From Meandrina meandrites (Eukaryota > Cnidaria > Anthozoa > Scleractinia > Meandrinidae), in contig OY855911.1 in assembly GCA_963693305.1 (NCBI GenBank), positions 28,314,939 through 28,378,938 of the forward strand: a stretch of 64,000 nucleotides of DNA. Reading direction: 5' to 3'. Position 1 is the stretch's first letter, and each line of letters opens with the position of its first letter. The notes beneath the pieces are model-generated. The model ran no database searches and had not been told where the DNA came from. It saw only the letters and a list, made by a program, of their open reading frames with translations. Shown here one piece after another: positions 27,201 through 36,224 of this stretch. The translations under genes were made by a program, and so were the position numbers.

Positions 27201-30200
27201 TCAAGTATGATCGCTGTGCTGTGTGTGGAGGCAACAGCTCCACGTGTAACCCTGTCAGTGGAGAGTACGCAATCAACTGGCGCAAATGGGGTAAAGTCAG
27301 AAGTTTGTTTGTGTGTCTATCTGTTTGTTTGTAACCAACTTCTTTACGAATGACGAGTAACGAGAGAACTCGTGTTTCACCTTATACTTCGTTCGTGCTC
27401 TCATCACATTCGATCAATGCGTAATTTACAACATAACAGAGCACGATTAGTTTTTTCATTTGTTTGTAAGTGCTTTGCTGAGACTGTTGCATTTTCAAGC
27501 AAATAATATTTATCATTTTATAATGACAATTCTGGTTACTTTTTCTGATTTTAAGGGCCAAACAAACCGGGGGAAATCGTTACGATCCCGACTGGTTCTA
27601 CTAGTATTTTTGCCAAGATGAAGGAGAAAAACAAAAACATGTTGGGTAGGTGGACGCCGTAGCAGTTTAAAGAAGAACAAAGTGGAACAAGTTGTATTCC
27701 TGACTAGCTGTAAATCGGTGCTCTTAATTTGGTATTCTTTGCTTGCAGCAGCTCTATTTTGTCTTACCTATTACGAGTAGGGTGTCTTAATTTCTAACAC
27801 TCGGTATAATATCTGAGTGGAAAGTTATCAGGTACGATTAGTAATATTTAGTACTAAAGTGTGAAGCTACTTAAGACTAAATTGTTAAGCTATTTGCAGA
27901 ATCTATTGTAGTGTATAACGTGTACAACGTTTATTTATTGTATATGTGTGATTTAAAAAGAATTAACAAAACGTGAATAGCCAATCATTGTTAAGCATTT
28001 TGTTTCCAAATATACCGTTTAAGCGCGCAATACAACCCGGGACTATCAATTACCCGACTTTGTTTAACGAAGGTTGCACGTTACAGTCCTGCGACTGACA
28101 TAGCTTTGGCCCCCGAAATCCCGATTGAATTTGAATTTATAACCCAGGAATATAAAGGAATCCCGATTTCTCAAAACCTTGATTTCTCGAACCTCCCGAC
28201 AATTCGAAATTAAAATGTTTTTCCTCGTTTCCTCTGTCGAACACTGCAATTTTAGTTCCATTTTCGTTTCCCTTGGATGGTATGTCTGTAATTTAACCCC
28301 CCGATTTCTCGAGCCAATTTTTTCCCTTGAATAGTACGCCTTTGCAATTTTACCCCCGATTTCTTGAACCAATTTTCGTTTCCCTTGGATAGTACTTCAG
28401 TGTAATTTTACCCTCGATTTCTCGAGCCAATTTTCGTTTCTCTTGGATAGTACTTCTGTAATTTTATTCCCGATTTCTCGAACCGATTTTCGTTTCTCTT
28501 AGAAAGTAAGTCTTTGTAATTTTACTCCCGATTTCTCCATTGGAAGTGCGAGAGATCGAGGTTTCTTTGTAGAATGCTCTCCTGAGAACGTTTGAATTTG
28601 GATGTTTCACAGGAGTAAAAGATGAACAGTATCGCTGGGTTTACAAGGTGGCTTACACCTGGAGTACTGTGGTGAAAGCTGCAGGAACAAAAGTAGCTTA
28701 CGATCACGAAGACTACTTTTGGAAAGATAAAGTTGAAATTCCTGGACCCACCAAGCAAGTTCTTAAACTGATGGTAAGTGGCATATTACAGTACTGCACG
28801 CCAGATGATTGTAAGGTTCCCGTTGCCACCTGGTTGCATTTTGCATTTCAATATAACGTGTGCCATTTATAATTTAATTCTCGTTATTTTCATTCTCTCA
28901 TTCAGTATGTATATATTGAGGGAAAGAACCCCGGAGTAGAATACCACTTCTTGTCGCCTCAGAAAATTGAAGCGTCCCCTGATGAAGTCGAGTGGAAGAT
29001 CGGGGACTGGGATGAATGCTCTGAAGACTGCGCTGGAGGTGAATACCTTATTGTAATCATGATTTCTTTTCTAAATGCGCTCTGAAATTCTCTGAGTCGA
29101 GCCAAAAACATATTTACACCCACGAACACCAAATCTATTGTTACATTAATCGTTACTTATCATTTTCGCGAAAATCGAACGGATATATTTCCAGATTTGG
29201 CCCAAAAAAACGTTATCGCGGGTCTTTAATTTCGAGATATTTTGAAAATCACGAAGATCGCGAAAAATAACGGAGGGACAGGAAAATTAAAGAAGGAAAG
29301 GGAAGGTCGTTTAGACCCTCTAAGCTTTCTGACTGAACTTAACCTTGTGTGCAACGAACGGCTGTGAAGAGACACCAGCGCGAAGCATAAAACGCTCAGG
29401 GGGGGGGGGGGGGGGGGGAGAGATCGATCTTAACCGTAAAGCAGTTCGCGGCGCCTGAGAAACATAGAAATAGTGCAGAAATACTGTAAAATTTCAATTC
29501 AAATGATTTAATTGATCAGAAAAATAGGCACAAAGTATGAAATCTAGGTTTTGCTAATTCGAATTTTTAATGTATCTTCAAAGGTTACCAGAGGCGACTT
29601 GTTGAGTGTGTACGTAAGGATGACGGAAGTTACGTCAACGATAAAATCTGCCTCAAGACCAGCACCAAGCCACCGAAGGAGCAGGCTTGCAACATGCAGC
29701 CATGTCCAGCCGAGTAAGTACTGGAACCGTATAATTAATCTATCGTCCGACTCTTTTCTCGGCACTCTGTTATCAGGTTTTGAAACAAAACTCCATAGCC
29801 CAAAGAAGACTCGGTCGTAGAATGGCTAAATGAGTGAAGGCGTTCAGCATAAAAATCAGACTTATAGGCTTTATTCCGTTATTCTGTTTTAAATGGTTCA
29901 TTTAAGGATTTCTTGAAGTCATAAGTTAATTGTGCGTGTCAGATGTCGGCCAATCAGATCGGGAGTAAACATAGTGCTTGCTAGTTAAGAAGTGAATACT
30001 AGTCTCGCTTTCTTTTTAGATGGTACGAGTCTGGTTGGCGCCCATGTTCGAGGACATGTGGAAAAGGGATTCAGCTGAGAAAGATTGTGTGTAGGCGAAA
30101 GATAAGCATGGGTCACTATGAGACCGTGGAAGACTCGTCCTGCCCAAATCCGAAACCGGAAGGAATTCTGCAGCAAGAATGCAACAAGGTCGCTTGCCCG

Positions 30201-33200
30201 GCTGAATGGAAACATTCAGCGTGGAGTGAGGTATGAGAACAAGAACAGCAGCCAGCTAAGGCTGCTAAGACAAAAAGGAAGGGGGTGTAATTGGAGAGAT
30301 TAAGCATGACGTTTATTTTTCCCGTGAACGGCAAAAATTTCCACTTCTGCCGTCTGCTGTTTGGCGTTTGTACGTGGAAATGAGTAGCTTTGTGCTTTTC
30401 GCAAATGTGTGATTTTTCCCTATTTTTCTGAGGGATTTATTTTAGAATTCTATAAAAAAACGGAACAAAATTAAAGGCAAGCTCGCGTTTGCTGTTTGAC
30501 GTATAACGTCGATGCTTAATCTCTCATTTGACGGTTGGTAGTCAACGCATGGCATTTCATTAATTGTCCGTCAGCCTATCAACGGTCCCTACGGCGGATT
30601 AACTATCTCTGTTAACTTCCAGTTGATTATCACATACGGGGCAAAATTTCTGAGTGCTGATTGGTTGAGACAAAGGGCTTTTTGGTAATCAAGGGGGCAT
30701 GATAGCTTGACCCTGATTGGCTGAGCGCGCGTCGTACGTCTGCAAGGAGATTTGGAAAAAGTTCTCTCTTTCTGGACACATAAGTTGATTGTTTATGCGG
30801 TCTTTTCTTTGCTTGAAAAAACTTTTGCCCTTTCTGTGATAGCAAGTAATCGCAATCTGATGGGCACTCGTGCAATTGCGATAACCTAGACTAATCAACT
30901 CCGTTTTTTACTTGCCCGACGGACAGCATAACAGTAATCCATGTATATCCATGGGTTGTTGTGTTTACAACAAGCTTGATCCTCGTTGTGTATAGAGAGG
31001 CCAGGGTAGATCCAGGCGTTCAATTAGTTAGGGCGCAGCGCAAAAAAAAGGCAAGCGAAAAATAAAGGAAAGGGTTTGACCCCTCGCCATTTTCTCCACT
31101 TATCGTTCGTCACGCTGATCCCGTTTTCCGCGCTCCCCAACCGCACACCTAAAAACAGGCTATACACACAGGAACCAGTTGTTATAAGGGTAGAAAACGC
31201 CATCCACTGAATAAATGTTGACCAAAAAACTAGGCTATCAACTTAAGGAGTATACAGCTATTTAGAATATAGATTGAAAGCATTAAACCTACACGACATG
31301 ATTGAGAGGTGGAAAGGGTAGAATAAATAGCAAGAACGAAGCATGCTCCAAAAACTGATGGGATAAACAATTACCTTTGGGTCTCATCGCGTAAGCTTGA
31401 GGCTTCGATCCGACATGTTTGTTTTTCTTTCTAAAATATATATCGTTGCGCATGGATGAGAGCAAGTAAATGGAACCAGCCGGCAAAACTGCTTACAGAT
31501 TTGCATCTGATGGACTAAATCACGTCCAAGAAAAGAAATAGAAGTATTTCTAGTCCCTTACTTAATATAGCTGACGATCGTATCTTAAGATTTGAAACGG
31601 GCCCAACAATTTTGTGTGAGTGATGATATGCGGTTGCGTAATGGCTAGCGCGATGAACTCAGATCGAGTGGGTCGAGTCCTGGCAAAGGTCACTGCGACG
31701 AATTTAATGCTGAGGGTGGTAACCCTGAAATACACTAGCATCCCATGAGGGGCGAATACCTCTAGTCGCCTCGAGCTACAGAAACTGGGATGAGTTCCGG
31801 CGTCGGGTATTAGCCACTTGGCTCGACATAGACTTTATCTTAACAGTTTTATACCAACGTCATCTTTTTTTTCAGTGCTCCAAGTCGTGCGGAGGCGGCA
31901 AGATCACTCGCACTCTGAAGTGCATGAAACTGAACGCGCAGGGCTTGCTAGTATCTGTCTCAGACGTCCGCTGTGTCCACGCGGTCAAACCTATAACAGA
32001 GGAAGAATGCAACACGGACGTTACCTGTCCACGTGAGTAGCTAACAAATTGTAAAAGATCTCACCGAAAAGGTTTTTGCTGGAAGGATAAGCTAGTCAAG
32101 GTATCCTTTCTTTATACCCATGCCATACCATCTCCATGCTATGTGGTGTATATGCTACGATAAAGTAAAGTTAAGTATTAAAAGTAAAGTAACTTTATTT
32201 TATGAGGGAAAACACTTTACAGTCGTAGACTGATAAACCTGTGGCCCTCTCCTAAACAATTTAAATATAAATTACAATAATTTAAAAATGCCTAACTATG
32301 AATAATAACAAGTGTAAAATTGGTAAAACTGATAAAATCAATACAATAGACTAAAATCTTGTTTCTATATGCAATAAAAAGAGAAATAAAAAAGAGAAAA
32401 TCTTATGTTAGCAGGTAGCGAATTCCATAGTAAAGTTGTCGTAGTAACAAAAGTTTTTTCCCCTTCTGTCGCTAATGACAATCACATGACATGTGATATC
32501 ACTTGACATGACATGGCATGCATGCCATATGGCATGCCATAGCGTGGCATTGCGTTACCATGCATGGTGTAGCATGACATGACAAGGCACGACATTAAAA
32601 AGGCAGATCATGTCGTGAAAGGTACATAAAAGACAAAACATGACATGACATGTTATGACATGACGAGATTGACTGAACATGTCTATCCTGCGTAGCAAGC
32701 GTTCCCGTGCAAACGAAGAGCTATGTGTCGCGCGAGTAACGCGAAAATTGAGGCGAAAGCAAAAAAGGAAAAGGAGCAGGGAGGGGGTGGGGCAGCCCCA
32801 TCCCCTCCCGCTCTTTTCCCTTTTTTGCTCTCGCCCCAATTTTCGCGCGACTAGAATCTTCGCTCGCACGCAACACATAGCACTTCGCTCGTACGGGAAC
32901 GCTTGCTACGCAGGCTATAACATGTCATGACCTGACATGACATGACATGGCAGTGGAAACGACAGTTGAAAGGAACGACTTAACAACATTGTAAACAATT
33001 TTTTCATGTTTGTTTTGATGATATAGGTTCCATAGAAGGCCCGGATGGTAAGCGATACGTACCACTGGGTTGCTTCAAGGATTCGAAATCATTCCGTGCG
33101 CTGCCAGATTTAGTAGGAAACATGCGCGGAAAAATCGACTGGCATAACATGGCGAAAACCGTTAAAGAGTGCGCTCATGAAGTGGTCGTGAAAAACTCCA

Positions 33201-35626
33201 CTTTGAAGGTGACTACTTCATTCATACATAACTACTTATGCATAATAATCGCCCGGTTAGCGCGCTGAACTCGGGTCGCCCAATACATAAAGGAACGAGT
33301 TACTTCATTCAGGTTCCTAAAACAATAGATAACAGGTCATAACAATGCCCCTAACCCTGAATAACAATAGAGGTAGTGTTTACAACTGGCGAATGAACAT
33401 AGAGGGTCCAGAGAGGTAGTGTCTTACTGCTGAACTCCGGATCTAGCGGTCTGGGTTCGAGCTCTGGTCAGGTTCATTTTGTTGTGTTCTTGGGCAAGAC
33501 AATTTACCCTCACAATGCCTCTCTTAATCCAGGTGTATTAATGGTTACTAGCGAGCTTACTGCTGAGGATAGACTTGCGACGGACTAGCATCCCGTCCAG
33601 GGAGGGGGGGAGTAGAAATACTTCTTGTCGCTTCATGCTACAGAAACAGGCATTAGCTCCGGCGGTGTGGGCCACTCGGCCTTACGCAGACTTAACTTTA
33701 CCTACTGAATAATCACCGGCTTTGTCAATAAGTGGTTCATGTGCTTACATACACTGTGGGAGGCGCGGTGGCCTAATGGTTAGTGCGCTGGACTCCGGAT
33801 CGAACGGTCCGGGTTCGAGCCCTGGCCGGGGCACTGCGTTGTGTTCTTGGGCAAGACACTTTATTCTCATAGTGTCTCTCTCCACCTGGGGGTAACCCTG
33901 CGATGGACTAGTAGAAATACTCCTAGTCGCTTCATGCTACGGAAACCGGGGTAAGCTCCGGCCTGATGAGCCCCTTGGCTCGTAAGCAGACTCGTGCTTA
34001 CATACAGCTCAAAGTCGCTCGTTTTAAAATTTTTAAATGCATTTATCAAAAATAGAAGCCAAAACCATGTGTTATACTGTTGTAAACCATGGAAGGGAAT
34101 TTGAGAACACGAAAGAAATGTCGAAAACACGAACTGCAGGTTGAGCGTTTTTCAAATTTCTCAAAAAGTGCTTTCAAATAACTGGGGGGCTTCGGCTTCT
34201 TAATTAGCTTTATGATTATGCGATATGTAGTTTATATCCGCACAAAACATTATAAAACACGCGGTTTTCTATGTTTTATACTCTGATTTACATTGCCTTT
34301 TTTAGCCAACCAGCCAGAGTGCGACAATTGGCAATGAGTAGTTTCATCTGTTTTCGTCAGTTTATTCCATTATTCGAGATTTCGATTCTTTAATTTTCTT
34401 TAAGGAGAACTATTCAGAAGACTCTGCTGATTTTTTTATCAAAACGGTGCTGAAATGATGACGAATATACCCAATATGACAAGAAATGTGCCTACAACAC
34501 TAAACTGTTGAGCGAGCTGTTGAAGGGAAAGAAAATTATAATTAGCGAAACTGAAACATTACTTTTAGCTTTCAATTCAACTAGGCTCGATTTTCAGTTG
34601 TTTTGGGAGTTCAGTTGTCATCCTCCCGAGCAAAGAACGTGGGCTCACAAACGGCGGGAAATCGAGCCTAGAGCCCGAGGTTTGTTTTCCTGTTCAGGTG
34701 AGAGATTTGAACTGTCCGCAAAGCGCACATGCATTCTTTAAGTGTTTTTCATTTTTTCAGGTATTTGGAATCCAATTTTACGGGGAATGTTGGTCAGGAG
34801 CTGATGGAGAAAGGACTTACAGTGAGTATGGATCATCGCCGAACTGTTGGAAGGGAGTAGGAGGAAGCCGAGCCAACTACGTGTATGAGTTTATCGACGA
34901 TAAGGTGCGTATTATGGGCTGGAATGGAATGGCTACCATGGTTACGTTTGTAAGCGATTTTCCATTCCAATAAATTATTTCAGATTGGTTTTTTCAAACT
35001 GCTATTATTAGAATTCTATTAGTGTTCTTATGAAAATATTACAATCTGATTGGCTGAGCAATCATGCACTACTAGTCATTAGGGTGCAGTGGCTAGAGGT
35101 CGTCTACAAATCAAGTGATGACGTTTCCTCCTTTCTCGCAAGTTTTGAACGAATATTTAGAAATATTACAGGATATTCTAAATAAGGATAATTCGCATGG
35201 ACTTATTTTATTTTTTTTTTTTGATTTTTTTTTTTTATTAATATTCATTCACACACTACACACTATTTACAATAAATATTCACAATATAATTCTACGACA
35301 CTTAATGACTTAAAGGAAAGAAAAAAAACAAAAAACATAAACTCTCCTAGTTTACAACACTTATTTTCTGTTCAATAATCTTAGATGTAATACATAACAG
35401 CGAATAAAAATTCGCATGGACTTAGCTTTGTAACTAGAAGTTCAATTCCCGATAACTCATAACATGGCAGTTTTTTGACGGCTTATGTCACAAGATTGTC
35501 TCCGCCTTCCTTTTTCCTCTCGCTGAAACTGGTTCCCAGGACTTTGTTGCGGTTCGCGCGCAGAAAGAGGACGCCATTACGATGACTAACTGTTTTATCT
35601 CTTCTATTTTATTCCAGAACCCTTAG
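10035..35626 (+). CDS. Secreted ADAMTS-like metalloprotease with C-terminal WSC/PAN-like domain, 27 exons
   Basis: Exons: 10035-10095, 10182-10210, 10320-10392, 11442-11761, 12400-12553, 13420-13592, 14557-14640, 15350-15474, 16957-16970, 18021-18126, 19178-19312, 19504-19657, 20898-20993, 22265-22404, 23275-23341, 25056-25137, 25642-25763, 27167-27290, 27556-27645, 28613-28773, 28906-29038, 29584-29713, 30020-30230, 31876-32032, 33027-33208, 34761-34904, 35618-35626. All junctions are GT-AG and the phases join without a stop, giving 3276 nt or 1091 residues. Domain order is signal peptide, M12B prodomain with furin-type RxKR sites, reprolysin catalytic domain, disintegrin-like region, TSP1, Cys-rich, spacer, three TSP1, then a GCFKDS...GECW domain. 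ADAMTS enzymes are zinc endopeptidases that cleave extracellular matrix after secretion. I cannot assign orthology to a particular vertebrate ADAMTS. Exon boundaries are my reading of splice sites and frame, without transcript data. Confidence 0.88.
11343..11416 (+). repeat. (TTTG)n-rich microsatellite in intron 3
   Basis: Imperfect tetranucleotide run of TTTG/CTTG units that ends 25 bp before the exon 4 acceptor. Open frames across it (Cys-Leu-Phe-Val repeats) are artefacts. Confidence 0.85.
12029..12112 (+). repeat. Two-unit minisatellite inside a degraded SINE-like stretch
   Basis: Two units of about 49 bp starting GTCAATGTGYCGAGCG lie in tandem (12029, 12078). The surroundings (11950-12260) show eroded pieces of the SINE family better seen at 14105-14400, for example the GGGTGGCGCGGCGACCTAATG start and the GAGCAAGACACT box. 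Confidence 0.45.
12574..13317. mobile_element. 744-bp non-autonomous DNA transposon with long TIRs
   Basis: Flanked by the exact duplication GTTGTTCGT (12565-12573, 13318-13326). The ends start CAACCTCGTTTTCAGGC and, on the opposite strand, CAACCATGTTCCCAGGC. The terminal homology extends roughly 80 bp and includes TGGTCACGTG on both sides. The element sits only about 20 bp downstream of the exon 5 donor. The 8-9 bp duplication suggests a hAT or Mutator-like source. No transposase is encoded. Confidence 0.7.
13854..14044 (+). mobile_element. tRNA-derived SINE, 5' part, tandemly duplicated unit
   Basis: Contains the Pol III A box region (ATGGTTAGTGCGCTGG) and a degraded B box. It stops at the box CATCTCTCCACCCACGTG. 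The unit, together with 58 bp of preceding flank starting TGCTGTGCTCATT, is repeated directly from 14045, so this 191-bp copy arose by tandem duplication rather than by a second insertion. Confidence 0.7.
14045..14400 (+). mobile_element. tRNA-derived SINE, near full length
   Basis: The SINE body starts near 14103 with GTGGGAGGCGCGGTGACCTA, has A box TGGTTAGTGCGCTGG and B box GGTTCGAGCCC, then a tRNA-unrelated body with CTTGGGCAAGACACTTTACT and TAGTCGCTTCATGCTA, and ends near GCAGACTTAACC. Related copies lie at 31640, 33412 and 33757. As a Pol III retroposon it depends on LINE machinery. Confidence 0.75.
14772..14798. repeat. (ATCG)n microsatellite
   Basis: About seven perfect ATCG units, a self-complementary tetranucleotide, in intron 7. 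Confidence 0.9.
14957..15203 (+). repeat. (GACT)n microsatellite
   Basis: About 60 tetranucleotide units of CTGA/GACT with scattered variants (GGCT, CGACC). On the minus strand it reads as a Ser-Val-Ser-Gln open frame, an artefact of the 4-bp period. Confidence 0.9.
15204..15299 (+). repeat. (GATT)n microsatellite
   Basis: About 24 perfect TGAT/GATT units directly follow the GACT array. It ends 50 bp before the exon 8 acceptor. The change from GACT to GATT along the array is a single-base shift of the repeat unit. Confidence 0.9.
15635..15936. mobile_element. hAT-like MITE, 302 bp
   Basis: Flanked by the exact 8-bp duplication CTTCTTTC (15627-15634, 15937-15944). Inverted ends begin CCCGGGGGGGACTCCCAT and include GGGACGGGGATGCTCGTCG, complementary to 15895-15936. 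Internal sequence repeats GGTCTC.TTTAGGGG. Eight-base duplication and GC-rich ends suit a hAT-derived MITE. A degraded relative lies at 16600-16858. Confidence 0.8.
16397..16557. repeat. Foldback of 72-bp arms around a tRNA-like segment
   Basis: 16397-16468 and 16486-16557 are near-complementary, with a 17-nt loop. The inner part, CCCCAAACGGGAGTCGAACC, resembles a minus-strand tRNA T-arm (B box GGTTCGACTCCCG). The outer part has AAGTCAAATACTCGGAAAAA on both sides. It may be a SINE duplicated in inverted orientation. A transcript would make a long, nearly perfect hairpin. Confidence 0.65.
16600..16858. mobile_element. Degraded relative of the 15635-15936 MITE
   Basis: Shares internal GGTCTC.TTAGG motifs, AGCCGTCAAGGTCTC, and the right end TTTCTGACGAACATC...CCCCCGGGCT with the intact copy. 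Its left end and target duplication cannot be recognised. Confidence 0.5.
16957..16970 (+). CDS. 14-nt microexon (exon 9) of the ADAMTS-like gene
   Basis: The acceptor TTTCTTTGACAG ends at 16956 and the donor GTAGGG starts at 16971, leaving 14 nt. Exon 8 ends with two bases of a codon and exon 10 begins with the last two bases of a codon. Joining them directly shifts the frame and hits a stop within exon 10. Including these 14 nt restores the frame and adds a short Gly-rich linker (GQGFGG) just before AMMGSTC of the catalytic domain. The frame requirement is strong evidence that the exon is real. Confidence 0.8.
17255..17491. mobile_element. MITE with GGGATAA internal repeats
   Basis: 237 bp, flanked by TTGAAT on both sides (17249-17254, 17492-17497). 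Inverted ends are GAGGCCCTGTTAGGGG and CCCCTAACAGGGCCTC. The interior is built almost entirely of GGGATAAGGGATAA-type repeats. No coding capacity. Confidence 0.7.
17693..17716. repeat. Poly-C tract
   Basis: More than 20 consecutive C, adjoining GATCCGCCACTGG, which looks like one end of a small transposon whose other end I could not find. Confidence 0.7.
17750..17912 (-). mobile_element. tRNA-derived SINE fragment (family 2)
   Basis: On the minus strand it reads TATCGCGGAGGTCATGGTTCAAATCCCGTTGTAGCC, with a B box-like core, then a tail shared with 58258-58413 (CTTCGCAGTG and GAAGCCTGAAA-type motifs). It is a diverged copy. A further scrap of the same family may lie at 17560-17650. Confidence 0.5.
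18560..18975. repeat. Foldback MITE rich in GACTCCG/CGGAGTC motifs
   Basis: Left half contains CGGAGTCGTAAGCAGA and GGCGGAGTCGCAAGCAGA. Right half contains the complementary TTCTGCTTGCGATTCCG, CGACGGAGTCATAAGCGG and GACTCCGGCTCCCC. The pattern is a large imperfect palindrome without coding sequence. Confidence 0.55.
19758..20216. mobile_element. TIR element enclosing a minisatellite
   Basis: The ends resemble each other as inverted repeats: TTTTTAACATCTACCTACC near 19774-19793 and GTAGGTAGATACTAAA...TTAACCTG near 20181-20210. Inside is the 20008-20127 array. No certain target duplication. Confidence 0.45.
20008..20127 (+). repeat. Minisatellite, about 24-bp unit
   Basis: About five copies of a unit containing GGCTAACCGGAGTGCT, with variation between the boxes. 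Confidence 0.8.
20458..20592. mobile_element. Palindromic MITE, family 1 copy b
   Basis: The ends CCTGTGTTTTAAGTCCTGGT and ACCAGGACTCGTTTTGAAACC are near-complementary, followed inward by ACAACGTTTTATATGGAAAT against CATATGAAACGTCGT. Same architecture as 5118-5262. Confidence 0.55.
22474..22664. mobile_element. PIF/Harbinger-like MITE
   Basis: 191 bp with inverted ends GGGCGCGTTCGTTTGGGA and TCCCAAACGAACGCGCCC and 3-bp TTA duplications at 22471-22473 and 22665-22667. The 3-bp TWA target and GGGC...GTTCGTTTG ends are typical of PIF/Harbinger. An inner hairpin surrounds TATTCCGGCTATTCTG. It lies 69 bp past the exon 14 donor. Confidence 0.8.
23585..24370. mobile_element. Non-autonomous TIR transposon, 786 bp
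   Basis: TIRs of about 40 bp contain AAGATACACTACGGCGAGGC and CGCTACTACGGCTAC at the left, and their complement ends at 24370. TAATA flanks both sides (23580-23584, 24371-24375). No transposase is evident. Confidence 0.75.
24395..24624. mobile_element. MITE, TTAAGCATGACGTTTAC family, copy a
   Basis: Inverted ends AGAGGTTAAGCATGACGTTT and its complement, followed by ACGGCAAACGGCAAACGGCA on both sides. TA flanks each end (24393-24394, 24625-24626), so a mariner-type origin is likely. A second copy is at 30294-30525. Confidence 0.7.
28240..28545 (+). repeat. Minisatellite, about 65-bp unit
   Basis: Five to six imperfect units, each holding CCCGATTTCTCGA.CC and TTTTCGTTTC.CTTGGATAGTA. It ends about 65 bp before the exon 20 acceptor, in the intron between exons 19 and 20. 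Confidence 0.75.
29399..29418. repeat. Poly-G tract
   Basis: About 20 consecutive G in the intron after exon 21. It could be a site of assembly length error. Confidence 0.8.
30294..30525. mobile_element. MITE, TTAAGCATGACGTTTAC family, copy b
   Basis: Ends GAGAGATTAAGCATGACGTT and the complement of CGTCGATGCTTAATCTCTC. The internal ACGGCAAAAAT box matches the copy at 24395-24624. More diverged than copy a. Confidence 0.65.
31640..31840 (+). mobile_element. tRNA-derived SINE, diverged
   Basis: GTAATGGCTAGCGCGATGAACTC and GGGTCGAGTCC give eroded A and B boxes. Downstream are CGAATTTAATGCTGAGGG, CACTAGCATCCCAT and TAGTCGCCTCGAGCTACAG as in the copy at 14045-14400. It ends about 35 bp before the exon 24 acceptor. 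Confidence 0.65.
32470..32960. repeat. CATGACATGA-rich satellite interrupted by a foldback element
   Basis: Irregular repeats of ATGACATG on both sides (32470-32683 and 32915-32960) of the element at 32686-32914, which therefore seems to have inserted into a simple repeat. Confidence 0.65.
32686..32914. mobile_element. Foldback MITE, CCTGCGTAGCAAGCG family
   Basis: About 229 bp, nearly all palindromic: TCCTGCGTAGCAAGCGTTCC at left and GGAACGCTTGCTACGCAGGC at right, with further arms around CGCGAAAATTG and a GC-rich centre. TA flanks both ends (32684-32685 and 32916-32917 region), pointing to a TA-targeting family. Confidence 0.7.
33412..33712 (+). mobile_element. tRNA-derived SINE copy
   Basis: GAACTCCGGATCTAGCGGTC and GGTTCGAGCTC (B box), then TTCTTGGGCAAGACAATTTA, GACTAGCATCCCGTCCAGGG and TAGAAATAC as in the family copy at 14045-14400. 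Diverged at its start. Confidence 0.7.
33757..33995 (+). mobile_element. tRNA-derived SINE copy with internal deletion
   Basis: Begins TGTGGGAGGCGCGGTGGCCT, has intact A box (GGTTAGTGCGCTGG) and B box (GGTTCGAGCCC), but jumps from CCACCTGGGGGTAACCCTG to GGACTAGTAGAAATAC, so part of the body is missing. It is the copy with the best preserved Pol III boxes in the window. Confidence 0.75.
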
Positions 35627-35677
35627 TCAGGTACTTTGCAAACAGCAAATGGCAGCTACATGAAGAAAACCGAAGAC

Positions 35678-35757
35678 AATAAATATGAAGCCTTTCGCTT
35701 GCTTGTAGTTTAGAATGATAAGCTTAAATCTCCGTTTCAATCTAAAAGAGCAATAAA
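35678..35757 (+). terminator. Poly(A) signals of the ADAMTS-like gene
   Basis: AATAAA occurs at 35678-35683, 52 nt after the stop codon, and again at 35752-35757. Either would give a short 3' UTR. No further exon signal follows, in agreement with the gene ending here. Confidence 0.6.
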
Positions 35758-35759
35758 GG

Positions 35760-36220
35760 CAACTGATTTAGTTAGAACGAACGGTGTTCTGTTGACTATT
35801 CAGTCTGCGAGGCTGCAGAAACTACATTAATGAACTCTTACATACATACTTGCATTCCACTAAATAAGTACAAAGCCCAATGTCTTATTCCGTGTGCCTT
35901 ATATACTTCAGTTTCGCCACTGACTGTTCGCCCACCTTCTTTGCTCTTCAGTTGTAGTGTTTTTTTGTTTGTTTGTTTGTTTTTGTTTTTTTTTTAAAAA
36001 ACTCCAGAATTTGTATTTCCCTGGATTCCCAGTGATTTTCGGTGCATAATACTTCAGCCCAAAACCCATGGCAACCATAAAGCATGTGACACTTTTGGCA
36101 GCTAGAGAACCAGAACAGGAATTTGTCATGAAGTTAGGAAGTTGTATATTGACTGTTTTAACTCAGAAAGGCTACATCATACTGAAGCTATACAAGCTAC
36201 CTTGCTGACAAATTACTCGG
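35760..36220. other. 3' flank of the ADAMTS-like gene, nothing recognised
   Basis: Contains T-rich and TTTG-rich runs near 35958-35995 but no coding signal or transposon ends. Confidence 0.5.
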
Positions 36221-36224
36221 GATA

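Larger units (their letters stand above)
19504..27290 (+). other. ADAMTS-like gene: disintegrin-like, first TSP1 and Cys-rich exons 12-18
   Basis: Exons 12-13 encode the disintegrin-like region (LPGKIMNATFQC... and CGSLYC...GTRCGDRHWC, residues about 430-510), with spaced cysteines but no RGD. Exon 14 carries GGWSDWQDTQSCTQTCGGG, the first thrombospondin type 1 repeat (about residues 526-577), with a WSDW motif that is a C-mannosylation signature in this repeat type. Exons 16-18 form the Cys-rich module (about 578-686), ending CAVCGGNSSTC, which is characteristic of ADAMTS proteins and distinguishes them from ADAMs. Confidence 0.82.
27556..32032 (+). other. ADAMTS-like gene: spacer and TSP1 repeats 2-4, exons 19-24
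   Basis: Exon 19 begins the spacer (GEIVTIPTGSTSIF), continued in exons 20-21 (residues about 687-795), a cysteine-free module that binds matrix and substrate in this family. Three TSP1 repeats follow: WKIGDWDECSEDC (exons 21-22), WYESGWRPCSRTCGKG (exon 23) and WKHSAWSECSKSCGGG (exons 23-24). Each has the paired Trp and Cys pattern. Exons 22 and 23 join through a split codon that forms the Glu before WYESGW. Confidence 0.82.
33027..35626 (+). other. ADAMTS-like gene: C-terminal GCFKDS/GECW domain, exons 25-27
   Basis: Exon 25 encodes YVPLGCFKDSKSFRALP followed by IDWHNMAKTVKECAHEV. Exon 26 encodes FGIQFYGECWSGADGE and a C-terminal NYVYEF segment. Exon 27 adds only Asn-Pro and the stop TAG (35624-35626). 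The pattern (GCFKD, RALP, FG.QF.GECW) resembles WSC/PAN-like cysteine domains that I associate with invertebrate, especially cnidarian, extracellular proteins; it may bind carbohydrate or protein. Vertebrate ADAMTS proteins end in PLAC, CUB or GON modules instead. Position about residues 990-1088. Confidence 0.75.
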
